Positions 27,601 to 38,743 of a DNA stretch of 64,000 nt are shown here, in pieces; the stretch's first letter is position 1; the number at the start of each line of letters is the position of its first letter. Position numbers and translations under genes: made by a program. Origin of the DNA: JACOTK01 sp963743945 (GTDB lineage: Bacteria; Actinomycetota; Acidimicrobiia; Acidimicrobiales; CADCSY01); the NCBI GenBank assembly GCA_963743945.1, contig CAVURO010000001.1:62001-126000 (forward strand). The letters are read 5' to 3'. Below the pieces are notes generated by a model. It ran no database searches and was not told the origin of the DNA. It saw nothing but the letters and a program-made list of their open reading frames with translations.

Positions 27601-29153
27601 TCGGCATCCCGTCCGCAACGGAGAACGGCACGACGGCGAGCTCGTCGGGCCGACTACCGGGAGACCTCGCCTCACGGGCCTCCTCAGCGGTCGACGGCGA
27701 CCCGATGACCCATTGGAGCCCGGGCTTCCTCGGCCAGGTGGGCCGCTGGGTGCGATTCGACCTCAGCTCACCTCGAACCTTCGACCGACTCAACCTCCAG
27801 GTCGTTCGCGACGGTCGTCACAGCGTCCCGACGCGGCTTCGACTGGATACCGATGCCGGGGAGTCCCGTGAGGTTCTCCTGCCCACGCCGACAGGACCGC
27901 TGTCGCCGCTCGATGTTCCCACCGCGATGACCGTGGTCTTTCAGCCCCTGACGGCAGGCTCGCTCACGGTCACGGTTCTCTCGGTGGATGCCGCCACGAC
28001 CACGGATTGGTACACCCAGGGACCGATCGACATGCCCGTTGCCATTGCCGAGATCGGCATCCCCGGGGTCCAGATCTCCGAGCCGGACCCTGCACTCCCC
28101 CCGGTCTGTCGTCACGACCTCATCACGATCGATGGCACGCCCTTTCCGGTACGGGTCGGCGGCACGAGCGCCGATGCCCTCGACCGCGGGGAACTGGACG
28201 TCGAACCGTGCAGCGCCGAGCCACTGATGCTGACCAGGGGCGAGCACGAGATTCGGACCACGCCCGGGCGCCTCAGTGGAGTGGACATCGATCGGCTGCT
28301 CATGCTCTCGGCTCGAGGAGGAGCTGCCCAGACGCTCGACGGCTGGGCGACATCCACCCCGGCGCGCCTGCCTGCCGAGGATGCACCACGTCTCGATGTC
28401 ACGACGCACTCAGCAACCAGACGTTCCATTCAGGTGACACCCGGCAGAGAAAGGACCTTCTGGCTCGTGCTCGGTGAAAGTCACAACGAGGGATGGACCG
28501 CCCGGATCGCTGGGAAGAAGGCGGCGCCTCCTCGACTCATCGATGGCTTCGCCAACGGTTGGCTGGTCACCGCTCCCAAAGATGGACTGCCGTTCGCCGT
28601 TGAGCTCGAATGGACCCCGCAACATCGTGCCTGGCAGGGCATCCAGGCGTCGCTGATCGGCGTCGTCGTCTGCCTGGGGATCCTGGGTTGGAGCTTCACG
28701 CGCCGACGTCGACACGCGGGGGCGGCAGCCATCCCCATGGTCGGCAATGACGCGTCACAACCGACCCTCTCGTTCGCCTGGCACGACGACACACCATCGA
28801 TCAAGGTCGTCGTTCTCGCGATGCTCGCACTCGCCGTGACCGGAGGGGTGGTCGCCAAGCCCTTGGTGGGACTCGGCATGGCGGTGTTCGTGGGGATCGG
28901 TCTCACCTGGAGACGGAGCCGTACGCCGCTCGGTCTGGCTGCCTATGGATCATTTGTCCTCAGTGCCGCGTTCATCGGGATCCGACAGATCCGTCGGCAC
29001 TACCCCACGGACTCGAACTGGCCCGAGCTCTTCCATGCCGTGCACTGGCTCGCCGTGTCCGCCGTGCTCTTCCTCTTCGCCCATGCGCTCGTCGAGCGGC
29101 TGCGATCACCACGAACGACCGACCGCGGAGATCGTGCGGATGAGCAGGCTTGA
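24699..29153 (+). CDS. Large AftD-like alpha-arabinofuranosyltransferase family membrane protein
   Basis: At 1,484 residues this is one of the largest proteins in the window. The N-terminal 430 residues are a GT-C fold with many membrane segments and the acidic loop PGFINADTKQ after the first. A long soluble middle follows with two discoidin-like carbohydrate-binding motifs (AIDGNPDTAW near 768, AVDGDPMTHW near 997). The last 120 residues return to the membrane. This architecture matches the mycobacterial AftD/DUF3367 family, which adds arabinose to arabinogalactan and lipoarabinomannan. Whether arabinose is the sugar here is inference. The next gene overlaps its end by 14 bases. Confidence 0.82.
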   Translation: MTKRNATSITQPRTVPRQDGVAVLSRPVQALRRGRSFLVLGLIAYVPLLATRPGFINADTKQMLYLDPGRLVRSAPYLWDPSTGMGTVTHQNIGYLFPTGPFFWAGQLLGLPDWVTQRLWMGSLLLVAGAGMIMLWRTLGLRNDAAGLIAALTYQLSPYTLGYITGTSVLLLPWAGLPLLMALTIRAGRRGGWRHPALIALVVTAVGAVNASSLFYVAIGMILWFPYAVWAAKELTLWRAFGTVARIAVLVCVTQLWWIMALLIGGRYGLPILRTTETVEQVSTTSSAPEILRGLGYWLFYVRDNGVLWWPFSERYTVRPIALGISLMVPLLALIAGSLTRWRHRILGAGLIAVGTVLATGAFPYEAPSLLAKGYRSAAMGSDLILSLRNTQRATPLVVLGIALLLGTGVSALASHRPRTGAVATLLIGALVVANFSPLWTRDLLSDRLHRPEKIPAYWEKAASTIDAKSSATRVLELPGSDFAAYRWGNTLDPITPGLADRPSVSRELVPKGSAGTVSILNALDRRMQEGTLDPAGLAPMARLMNAGDVLARFDLEYERYRTPRPWLAWAFFSPPPPGLGTPERFGPSTPPNRAAPSLPLIDEIALATEPGAEEPPRLALLPVQDPLPIIHSRPVDRLQTVDGDGEGVVEAAEVGLLDPDASLFYAGSLADDARLTTLANGSENDLILTDTNRRRAQRWFGLRENAGYTEYSAETSLRKDPTDARIPLFPHETDAQTSVVIPRGGLRASATSYGDPLRLLPHERPSRAIDGNPDTAWITGGFSRVVGERIVVTLDRAGTPDHVTLLQPQGGRDRYITRARLTFDDRDPLDVELTDASRHLPGQRIDLSGRTFTRLGIEVLDDGLPPGSSYRGLDGVGLAEIGIDGVGVVDEVTRLPTSLLGSIDNDLDHRLAIVVARLRSNPREPVLRDTEEAMARSFTLPSARRFGLSGSARLSALASDPMIDRLVGIPSATENGTTASSSGRLPGDLASRASSAVDGDPMTHWSPGFLGQVGRWVRFDLSSPRTFDRLNLQVVRDGRHSVPTRLRLDTDAGESREVLLPTPTGPLSPLDVPTAMTVVFQPLTAGSLTVTVLSVDAATTTDWYTQGPIDMPVAIAEIGIPGVQISEPDPALPPVCRHDLITIDGTPFPVRVGGTSADALDRGELDVEPCSAEPLMLTRGEHEIRTTPGRLSGVDIDRLLMLSARGGAAQTLDGWATSTPARLPAEDAPRLDVTTHSATRRSIQVTPGRERTFWLVLGESHNEGWTARIAGKKAAPPRLIDGFANGWLVTAPKDGLPFAVELEWTPQHRAWQGIQASLIGVVVCLGILGWSFTRRRRHAGAAAIPMVGNDASQPTLSFAWHDDTPSIKVVVLAMLALAVTGGVVAKPLVGLGMAVFVGIGLTWRRSRTPLGLAAYGSFVLSAAFIGIRQIRRHYPTDSNWPELFHAVHWLAVSAVLFLFAHALVERLRSPRTTDRGDRADEQA

Positions 29154-31269
29154 CGAGGTGAGGTCACGACTGCGCCGCACGCTCCCCTCATCCGAGCGCA
29201 GCCGCTACCTCCTCGCCTGTGCGGGAGGCAGTGGCATCGGTGCAGTCCTGTTCACCTGGATGTTGACCGCCGGCAGTTGGAACCTGTTCCGCTGGCAGAA
29301 GATGGGCTCGTTCTATGACGCCCAGGCCCATGCACTGCTCAACGGACGATGGGACGTGCCGCAACAGGTTCTCGGCATCGAGTCCTTCACCGTTCACGGC
29401 AAGTCCTACCTCTACCAGGGACCCGTGCCCGCCCTGCTTCGGATGCCCATCGCCGCGTTTGGCGACCGCCTGGACGGGCGCCTGACACAGCTCTCGATGC
29501 TCGCCGCCTACGTGGTGATCATGATGGTCGTGGGCCACATGAGCCTGCGACTGCGCTGCATGGTTCGAGGTGACGAGCCGGTCACCGGGGTCGAGCTGGT
29601 CGGACTCGCCGGATTCATGGCGCTGCTCGGGGGCGGTTCCAGCCTCCTCTATCTCGCCAGTCGGGCATGGGTCTACCACGAAGCCCTGATCTGGGGGGTT
29701 GCGTTCTCGATTGCCGCGATCAACACGCTCCTCGGCTACCTCATCAAACCTTCCGGCCGGCGCCTGGCGCTGATCTCCGTGCTGACAACAGGAGCCCTGC
29801 TTTCACGAGCGTCCATCGGTCTCGGTCCGCTTGTCGCCGTGGCACTGCTGTGCGGCCTCGGCCTGTTGAAGGCAGGGCCTTGGCGATCCCTTCCCCGTCA
29901 TCCGACGGCGGCACTCAAGTCGACCTGGCATCTCGCCCTCGCACCGGCCACTCCTCTCGGAATCTACGCACTCATCAACTTCGTCAAGTTCGAGACGCTC
30001 TTCAGCATCCCCTTCGCCACGCAGGGCTTCACCCTGGTCGACCCCGCCCGACAGCAGATGCTGGCCGCAAACAACGGCACGCTCTTCGGTCTGAAGTTCA
30101 TCCCGACGACCATGTGGCACTACCTCAACCCCGCCGCCCTGGGAATCTCACGTCGTTTCCCCTTCATCGACTTTCCGCCGATTCCCGGGCGCGTGATCGG
30201 CGATGTGCAGTTCGATCTCATCGACCGCACGGCGAGCGTCCCCGCATCGCTGCCGATCCTCTGCGTCCTGGCTCTCGTCGGCGTGGCGGTCATCGTTCGC
30301 GTGAGTCGCTCCGAGGTGCCCGGCTATCCGTCAATCCGCCTGCTGCGCATTCCCCTGATCGGCGTCACTGCAGGCGGATTGACGATCCTGCCCTTCGGAT
30401 ACATCGCCCACCGGTATCTTGCGGACCTCTTTCCTCTCCTCGTCCTGACGTCGATCGTCGGGTTTCACGTCCTCGACCGATGGCGGGTCCAACGCCCGCG
30501 CATCGGAGCCGTCGGACTTGACCGCATCGTCATGGCGGTCATGGCGGTCATGGTCGGGCTGGGTCTGATCACGTTCGCCATCAACCTGTCCCTTGCGCTC
30601 GTCTTCCAGCGAGCGTTCAGCTCCGATGTTCCGCCGAGCCGGGTCGCTGGGTTGGTCGGGTTTCAGGAGGACCTCGATGGATGGATGGGTCGTCGGCTCG
30701 GAGGCTTTCGACCACCATCGGTTCAGGTCCACGATGAGCTTCCCTCGACCGGGGCATCGGGCACCCTGGTCGTCGTCGGTGACTGCGAAGGGCTCTACCT
30801 CAACGACGGGATGATCGTGAACAGCGTGAAACGCACGCCCTGGGTTCCCGTGGAACGGACCGCGGCCACCGGCCTCCACCGCGCCATGGCGCGCTTCAAC
30901 CGCCGTCCGACCGGAGCGACCGAGGTGGTCGTGAAGTTCCGGGACGGCTCGGCCGAAGCTGCGGTCACCGCGACCCATGTGGACGCGGGACATCTCCGAT
31001 TTGCGTTGTCGGGATCGTCCCGATTCGGCTTCGAGGCCCGCATGCTGCCGGTCCCCTTCGATCCGGATCACACCTACGTGCTCGAGGTGGTGGCCGATCC
31101 GCGCCTGAGCTCGCTCATCGTGAGGCTCGACGACCGGATCGTCCTCGAGACGTTCTACTGGTACGAGGGCGATGGCCTGAGCTTTCCCTCACGCTTTCGC
31201 GAGCTCCCCGTAAGGGCGGAGCTGTGTCAGAAGGTTCGCGCTGCAGCCGGTCTCGCATCGAGCCCATGA
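29140..31269 (+). CDS. Polytopic membrane protein with C-terminal soluble domain, glycan-associated
   Basis: Starting at ATG 29140 (overlapping the AftD-like gene), the 709-residue protein has about eleven membrane segments, then a soluble domain from about residue 540. The loop after the first segment reads FYDAQAHALLNGRWDVP and HGKSYLYQGPVPALLRMP, resembling GT-C loops with an Asp soon after the first segment. I do not recognise the exact family. The C-terminal part (GDCEGLYLNDG, then strand-rich sequence with FYWYEGDG) looks like a beta-sandwich that could bind glycan. Position at the end of the operon implies a role in the same polymer. Confidence 0.7.
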   Translation: MSRLDEVRSRLRRTLPSSERSRYLLACAGGSGIGAVLFTWMLTAGSWNLFRWQKMGSFYDAQAHALLNGRWDVPQQVLGIESFTVHGKSYLYQGPVPALLRMPIAAFGDRLDGRLTQLSMLAAYVVIMMVVGHMSLRLRCMVRGDEPVTGVELVGLAGFMALLGGGSSLLYLASRAWVYHEALIWGVAFSIAAINTLLGYLIKPSGRRLALISVLTTGALLSRASIGLGPLVAVALLCGLGLLKAGPWRSLPRHPTAALKSTWHLALAPATPLGIYALINFVKFETLFSIPFATQGFTLVDPARQQMLAANNGTLFGLKFIPTTMWHYLNPAALGISRRFPFIDFPPIPGRVIGDVQFDLIDRTASVPASLPILCVLALVGVAVIVRVSRSEVPGYPSIRLLRIPLIGVTAGGLTILPFGYIAHRYLADLFPLLVLTSIVGFHVLDRWRVQRPRIGAVGLDRIVMAVMAVMVGLGLITFAINLSLALVFQRAFSSDVPPSRVAGLVGFQEDLDGWMGRRLGGFRPPSVQVHDELPSTGASGTLVVVGDCEGLYLNDGMIVNSVKRTPWVPVERTAATGLHRAMARFNRRPTGATEVVVKFRDGSAEAAVTATHVDAGHLRFALSGSSRFGFEARMLPVPFDPDHTYVLEVVADPRLSSLIVRLDDRIVLETFYWYEGDGLSFPSRFRELPVRAELCQKVRAAAGLASSP

Positions 31270-31297
31270 CGTGCGGAGATCCATCACGCCGGCCATC

Positions 31298-32827
31298 TCA
31301 GGTTTGGGCGGACAGATCCACCCCGTGCGTGGCGAACCGTTCGTTTCTCCGGGCTCCGCCCGGCGAAACAGCCTCTGCGCCCTCTGGAGGCCCAGCTACC
31401 TGCTGGGCCTCGTAGACAAACTGATAGCCGAACAGCGTCGGCCACGTCCGCACGGCCACACGTTCGATGCGTTGCAGGAGCCCTCCGGAACCTCGGACGT
31501 CAGCTCCGAATGCCCCGCCGCGATCGACCACCTCGAACGGCAACCCCGTCACCTCTCGCCGGCGAACCACGAACCCGGCTCTGTCGAGCAGGGTCTCGAT
31601 CGAGCGACGAGTGAAGAAGCGAAGGTGACCCCGATCGAGGATGCCACGCCGGTCGTAGTCGAAGAGGCCCAACCCCACACGGACCCTTGGGTACCAATGC
31701 GCGAAATTGGGCACGCTGACGAGCAGCGACCCACCCGGACCGAGGCGGCCGGCGATGTCGCCCAACAGCCTGGCCGGATCGGGTACGTGTTCGAGCACAT
31801 CGGCCGCGACGATCACGTCGTAGCCCGCCCCCACCTCGCCTGGAATGCCAAGGGAGAGATCTGCCTCGACAAAGCGGTCGAGTCGGTCCACGACCCCATC
31901 GTGCTTCTCGATGTCGACGCCGGTGACCTCATGGCCCATCCGACGAGCCGCCATCGCCAGGAGGCCATGCGAGCAGCCCAGATCGAGCACCCTCCCCGGC
32001 CGGCGCCGTTCGAGCCACCCCAGCAACAGGCCGTGGGAGCTGTCGAGGGCCTCCTTGATCTCGTAGGCCTGATCCGCGAATGCCAGCTCGCCGGAACCGA
32101 AGCCCATCTTGTGGGCCCGGTAGCGCAAGACCTCCTCGGCGACATCCCGCGCATAGGCCATGCCGTTCACGTAGCAGATCTCGTCGCCGTAATACGTCGG
32201 GATCGGCACCTCAACGATGCTCTTCCCCGCCTCGTGCAGTTGGATGATGATCTGGGTATCGAAGTCGAAGTCGTCCGAGTTCACCTCGAAGGGGATGTCC
32301 TCGAGCGCGGCGACGCTGTAGGCCCGGTAGCCGGAGTGCCATTCCGTCAGATCGAGACCGGCGACGGCGTTCTGAAACGTCGTCAGGATCCGGTTGCCCA
32401 CATACTTGTAGAGCGGCATGCCTCCCTTGCGTGCCTCGCCCCGGGTCATCATCCTCGACCCGAACACCGCGTCCGCCTCGTCGAGCTCCAGTGGGGCAAC
32501 GATCGCCGGAAGCAACTCGGGAGCGTACTGCCCATCCCCGTGCAACAGGACGACGATGTCGAGATCGTTGGCGATCGCCCAGCGATACCCTTCCTTCTGG
32601 TTTCCGCCGTAGCCGAGGTTCCGAGCATGACGCACCAACTTCAGGGGCAGTGCTCGGTTCGCCTGTTGGTAGCCCAGCCCCACCTCGTACGTGTCATCGT
32701 CGCTGTGGTCGTCACAGACGAGGATCTCCGTGATGCGGGGCAGGAAATCCTCGGGAATGCGGTCGAGCACCCTCTCGAGGGTGGACGCGGCGTTGTAGGC
32801 GACCACGAGAATGCCGATTTTCTTCAT
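31298..32827 (-). CDS. Fusion: GT2 glycosyltransferase and SAM methyltransferase (second copy)
   Basis: A 509-residue protein. Residues 1-225 form a GT2 domain (ILVVAYNAASTL, VCDDHSDDDT, LLHGDGQYAPE, SGYRAYS). Residues 250-450 form a methyltransferase with VLDLGCSHGLLA, VTGVDIEKHD, DVLEHVPDPARLL and GPGGSLLVSVPNF. The domain order is the same as at 22007-23518 but the sequences differ greatly, so these are either anciently duplicated or independent fusions. It is convergent with the AftD-like operon. The C-terminus is a low-complexity tail. It probably makes a polyprenyl-linked sugar and methylates a glycan or lipid, though the substrate is unknown. Confidence 0.9.
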   Translation of the reverse strand: MKKIGILVVAYNAASTLERVLDRIPEDFLPRITEILVCDDHSDDDTYEVGLGYQQANRALPLKLVRHARNLGYGGNQKEGYRWAIANDLDIVVLLHGDGQYAPELLPAIVAPLELDEADAVFGSRMMTRGEARKGGMPLYKYVGNRILTTFQNAVAGLDLTEWHSGYRAYSVAALEDIPFEVNSDDFDFDTQIIIQLHEAGKSIVEVPIPTYYGDEICYVNGMAYARDVAEEVLRYRAHKMGFGSGELAFADQAYEIKEALDSSHGLLLGWLERRRPGRVLDLGCSHGLLAMAARRMGHEVTGVDIEKHDGVVDRLDRFVEADLSLGIPGEVGAGYDVIVAADVLEHVPDPARLLGDIAGRLGPGGSLLVSVPNFAHWYPRVRVGLGLFDYDRRGILDRGHLRFFTRRSIETLLDRAGFVVRRREVTGLPFEVVDRGGAFGADVRGSGGLLQRIERVAVRTWPTLFGYQFVYEAQQVAGPPEGAEAVSPGGARRNERFATHGVDLSAQT

Positions 32828-32852
32828 GCGTCACCCGATTCCGAAGCCCGAC

Positions 32853-32883
32853 GGCGGACCCCCGAGATTCTAGTTGGTCCGCC
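32853..32883. promoter_or_regulatory. Inverted repeat in the hppA upstream region
   Basis: Eight-base arms GGCGGACC (32853-32860) and GGTCCGCC (32876-32883) flank 15 bases in the 201-base gap between two divergent genes. It could be an operator or a hairpin. A TTGACA at 32923-32928 lies further on, but I see no good -10 box 16-18 bases later. Confidence 0.35.
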
Positions 32884-33028
32884 ACATGCGCCGGGGGCCG
32901 GAAGATTCACGCAAGGTCAGACTTGACATCTGCATGCTTCAAAAGCACCATTTGCCACCTGCGGCCATAGTCCTCTGTGGCTTCCGCACGCCATTACCGC
33001 GCAAGAAACCCTCATCAAGGAGCAGTTC

Positions 33029-35350
<2,322 letters not shown>

Positions 35351-35370
35351 GCCTCGCCAACCATCGAACG

Positions 35371-35413
35371 ACCGTGATCGGACACCACTTCGGTGGTGTC
35401 CGATCACGGTTTT
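35371..35413 (+). terminator. Rho-independent terminator of hppA
   Basis: A perfect 18-base-pair stem (35371-35388 with 35393-35410) closed by a TTCG tetraloop and followed by TTTT. It is located 21 bases after the hppA stop. Confidence 0.95.
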
Positions 35414-35440
35414 CGGCTCGTCGTCACGTACGATCTCGGG

Positions 35441-36379
35441 GTGACACCGACCCCTGACGACGCCGAAACCTCAGCAGCGAAGGCCTACCCCGGCGCTCGT
35501 GGGCCCGAGCGCCACACCATGATCCAATCCTGGGGCGTGGGCATCGCATGCCATGAGTGGGGGTCCCCCGATGCTCCTCCGCTGTTGTTGGCCCACGGCG
35601 GGTTCGACTTCTCCGGAACGTTCCATCTGCTCGCACCTCTCCTGGCCGAAGCGGGGTGGCGGGTCGTCGCCTGGGATCAGCGGGGCCACGGCGACTCGCA
35701 ACACGCCACCCTCTACAGCTGGGACGCCGACGTGCGTGACGCCCTGGCCGTCCTCGACTCGGTGACGACCGGTGCGTGCCCGGTCATCGGACACTCGAAG
35801 GGGGGCAACCTGATGATGCAGCTCGCCGACGCGCAGCCTCACCGGATCAGTCACCTGATGAACCTTGACGGACTCCCCTCGAAGTGGCCGTCACCCGACA
35901 TCTCCGATCACGAGCGCACGCTCATGCTGGCCGAGGAGCTGGCGTCCCGGCTGGATCACCGGCGAGCGGCAGGCACCAAGACCCGCCGCCCGGGAACGAT
36001 CGACGAGTTGGCGCGTCGCCGGTCCGTCATGAACCCGCGCCTCGATCTGGACTGGCTTCGCTACCTCGTCACCGTCGGCGCTCGCCGCGACGAGGACGGT
36101 TGGCGCTGGAAGATCGACCCCGCACTTCGCCTCGGCGGGTTCGGGCCGTGGCGCCCGGAATGGGCCCTTCAGCGGATGCCGGGCTTGAGCATGCCCTTCC
36201 TGGGGCTCCTCGGGCTCGAGCCAGACGCGATGAGCTGGGGAACCAAGCCCCACGACGTCCTGCCCTATCTGCCGCCGGGCGGGCGCCTGGAGTCGCTCGC
36301 CGAGACCGGGCACTTCGTGCACGCCGAGCGCCCGGCCGAGGTGGCGGCGCTCATCCTCGACTTCCTCCCCACGCCCTGA
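35441..36379 (+). CDS. Alpha/beta hydrolase
   Basis: A 312-residue alpha/beta-hydrolase from GTG 35441 (an ORF start at 35393 would lie inside the terminator stem). The oxyanion loop LAHGGFDFSG, the nucleophile elbow GHSKGG, and a C-terminal AETGHFVHAE with the catalytic His are all present, so it should be active. It has WDQRGHGDS between. The substrate is unknown. It is the first of three hydrolase-fold genes in a row, and the next starts 35 bases later. Confidence 0.9.
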   Translation: MTPTPDDAETSAAKAYPGARGPERHTMIQSWGVGIACHEWGSPDAPPLLLAHGGFDFSGTFHLLAPLLAEAGWRVVAWDQRGHGDSQHATLYSWDADVRDALAVLDSVTTGACPVIGHSKGGNLMMQLADAQPHRISHLMNLDGLPSKWPSPDISDHERTLMLAEELASRLDHRRAAGTKTRRPGTIDELARRRSVMNPRLDLDWLRYLVTVGARRDEDGWRWKIDPALRLGGFGPWRPEWALQRMPGLSMPFLGLLGLEPDAMSWGTKPHDVLPYLPPGGRLESLAETGHFVHAERPAEVAALILDFLPTP

Positions 36380-36414
36380 CCGACGATGAACCAACGAGAC
36401 CACGCGAGAGACCG

Positions 36415-37092
36415 ATGAGCCCTTCCGAAACGATCATGCTCACCCATGTCAAGGCGCGATTGGCCCTGCACCACCTGGCCGACGGCGTCGGACGTCCCCT
36501 GCTGCTGCTGCACGGATTGGGTGAGGCTTCGCCCACCTCGGTGCCGTCGTCGGCAGCAGCGTGGCCCGGGCCCGTCTGGGCCCTGGACTTCACCGGCCAT
36601 GGCGCATCAACCGTTCCGCTCGGGGGCGGCTACACCAGTGAGATGCTGATGGCCGATGTCGACATCGCGATCGCTCATCTTGGAAACGTCACCATCCTTG
36701 GTCGTGGACTCGGTGGCTACGTGGCGCTTCTGATCGCGGGGGCGCGGTCCAAGGAGGTACGCGGCTCGATCATCACCGATGGGCCGGGTCTTTTCGGCGG
36801 CCCGAACAGCGGACCGAGTTCCGCGCACATCCTGACGGTTGCACACCCTCCGACCGAGCACGAACGGCCGAGCCCCGACCCGTTCGCCCTCATCGAGTTG
36901 TCCACCGATGTCCGTCCCCCCGACTATGCGGCCAACTTCGCCCGCATGGCCGCCCACATGTCCGACCTCGATCGCCCCCTCACCGTGGCCGCCCGTGGCC
37001 GCTCCCCGTGGATCGATGCGGTCGTCCAGGAGGTCGGCGTCGACACGGACAGCGTCGAAGCGGCCCTCGCGAACTACGCCCGGGTCACCTGA
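36415..37092 (+). CDS. Alpha/beta-hydrolase homolog lacking the nucleophile
   Basis: A 225-residue protein from ATG 36415 with the fold's markers LLLLHGLGE and LDFTGHGAST. At the nucleophile elbow the sequence is GRGLGG (Gly98 where Ser, Asp or Cys belongs). No C-terminal GHxxxxE motif is seen and the protein is shorter than active relatives. It is therefore probably not a hydrolase in the classical sense: it may be a binding protein, a partner of the neighbouring hydrolase, or a remnant. Codon use and spacing look like those of a maintained gene. Confidence 0.78.
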   Translation: MSPSETIMLTHVKARLALHHLADGVGRPLLLLHGLGEASPTSVPSSAAAWPGPVWALDFTGHGASTVPLGGGYTSEMLMADVDIAIAHLGNVTILGRGLGGYVALLIAGARSKEVRGSIITDGPGLFGGPNSGPSSAHILTVAHPPTEHERPSPDPFALIELSTDVRPPDYAANFARMAAHMSDLDRPLTVAARGRSPWIDAVVQEVGVDTDSVEAALANYARVT

Positions 37093-37107
37093 GCATGAGC
37101 ATGAGCA
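37090..37107. repeat. Three copies of TGAGCA beginning at the stop codon
   Basis: The stop codon TGA of the preceding gene (37090-37092) is the start of three perfect TGAGCA copies. Each copy contributes a further TGA in the same frame. Confidence 0.85.
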
Positions 37108-37144
37108 GCGCCAAGCCAGTTCTGCGCCGTGCCGGCATTGCACC

Positions 37145-38668
37145 GTGAATCGCCCGGTGGAGACATCGCTCGGCTTGTTGCAGGGCGGACGAAGCGGCGA
37201 GGCACACGTCTTCAAGGGCATCCCCTACGCGCAGGCGCCCATCGGCAGGCTTCGGTTCGCCCCCCCACAACCCCCGAGGCCCTGGAGCGGCGTTCGGAAT
37301 GCCGACACCTTCTCAGCGGTGTCGATGCAGAACACGTCGAGCGTGGATCGGATGCTCGGCTCGAGGCCACCGGAGATGAACGAGGACTGCCTCACCCTCA
37401 ACGTCTGGACAGCCGGCCTCGATGATGCCAGGCGACCGGTGATGGTGTGGATCCACGGTGGCTCGTTCCTTTCGGGGTCGGGTCGTGCCCCTTGGTACGA
37501 AGGGTCCTCGTTCGCACTCAAGGGCGATGTGGTGCTGGTCACGGTCAACTACCGGCTCGGTGCGCTCGGGTTCCTCCACCTGGCGCCATTCGACGACGAG
37601 CTTGTGTCGTCGGGCAACGCGGGACTGCTCGACCAGGTTGCCGCGCTCCGTTGGGTGCGGGACAACATCGCAGGCTTCGGCGGAGACCCCGACAACGTCA
37701 CCCTCTTCGGTGAGTCCGCCGGAGCGATGGGGATCGGGGCACTGCTCGCGTGTTCGCCCGCAAGGGACCTGTTCCACAAGGCCATCCTGCAGAGCGGGGC
37801 CGCCGACAACGTCATCGACACCCACGAGGCCTCACGGGTCACCCGACAGTTGCTGGAGGCCCTGGGGCTCGACGCGGACCGAGGCGTGGTGGAGCGACTT
37901 CGGGGGGTTCCGTACGAGGCACTCCTCGCTGCCCAGGCCGACGTACGCGCGCTCCACCGCGAAACCGGCATGCCCTGGCGTCCGGTGCTCGACGGCTCGG
38001 TGATCACCCGCGAGCCGTTGGACGCCATCGAGCGGGGAGACTCGGCGCCGGTTCGCCTGCTCACCGGCACCAACCTCGACGAGTTCCGTTTCTTCACCCT
38101 CTTCGACCAGCAGACCAATCAGCTCACCGACGAGACGTTGATCGAACGATGCGACAAACGGCTGGGCAACGGCAGCGGGGCACCGCTCCTCGAGCGGTAT
38201 CGGGCCGCTCGACCCGGGCTCAGCGCACCTCAGGTCTGGGCGGCCATCGAGACCGACCGCGTCTTCCGCCTTCCTGCGGTGGAACTTCTCGACCGCCACG
38301 CTCGGCAAGGGCGCTCCTCGTTCGGCTACCTCTTCACCTGGGCGACCCCGGCCTTCGGCGGATCGCTCGGGGCGTGCCACGTGCTCGAGGTTCCCTTCGT
38401 CTTCGACAACCTGCATCAGCCGGGGGTCAAGGCGCTTTGTGGACCGATCACCTCCGCAATGCGACGGCTGGCGGCCAACCTGCACGCCGCCTGGACGGCA
38501 TTTGCACACGGCGGCGACCCCGGTCACTCGGAAATTCCCATGTGGTCGGAATGGGACGAGGTCGGTCGGCCATCGATGGTGTTCGACGAGACCTGCGTGC
38601 TCGATCTCGACCCCGGCGGCGACGCCCGGACCTTACTCGCCGAGGTGCTCGCAACGAACTGCCCCTGA
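37145..38668 (+). CDS. Type-B carboxylesterase
   Basis: A 507-residue esterase of the acetylcholinesterase-like family. It has the EDCLTLNVW signature, oxyanion hole HGGSF, nucleophile elbow FGESAGA, the acid in NLDEFRFF and the His in GACHVLEVPFVF. It should hydrolyse carboxylic esters in the cytosol as no signal peptide is seen. The GTG start at 37145 lies 52 bases after the previous gene. It closes a run of three hydrolase-fold genes and is convergent with the PPDK-like gene. Confidence 0.93.
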   Translation: MNRPVETSLGLLQGGRSGEAHVFKGIPYAQAPIGRLRFAPPQPPRPWSGVRNADTFSAVSMQNTSSVDRMLGSRPPEMNEDCLTLNVWTAGLDDARRPVMVWIHGGSFLSGSGRAPWYEGSSFALKGDVVLVTVNYRLGALGFLHLAPFDDELVSSGNAGLLDQVAALRWVRDNIAGFGGDPDNVTLFGESAGAMGIGALLACSPARDLFHKAILQSGAADNVIDTHEASRVTRQLLEALGLDADRGVVERLRGVPYEALLAAQADVRALHRETGMPWRPVLDGSVITREPLDAIERGDSAPVRLLTGTNLDEFRFFTLFDQQTNQLTDETLIERCDKRLGNGSGAPLLERYRAARPGLSAPQVWAAIETDRVFRLPAVELLDRHARQGRSSFGYLFTWATPAFGGSLGACHVLEVPFVFDNLHQPGVKALCGPITSAMRRLAANLHAAWTAFAHGGDPGHSEIPMWSEWDEVGRPSMVFDETCVLDLDPGGDARTLLAEVLATNCP

Positions 38669-38743
38669 GCGACGTTTGCACGGGTCGCGGCCGGGAGGGC
38701 CATCGGCTCCGTCATGCGGCATGTGGGCCCGATTGTCTCTGCC

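Noticed and set aside
32923..32951. Full -35/-10 promoter for hppA
   Set aside because: TTGACA is perfect but no acceptable -10 box follows at the correct distance.
35393..35440. Upstream start for the hydrolase at 35441
   Set aside because: It would lie in the terminator stem of hppA.
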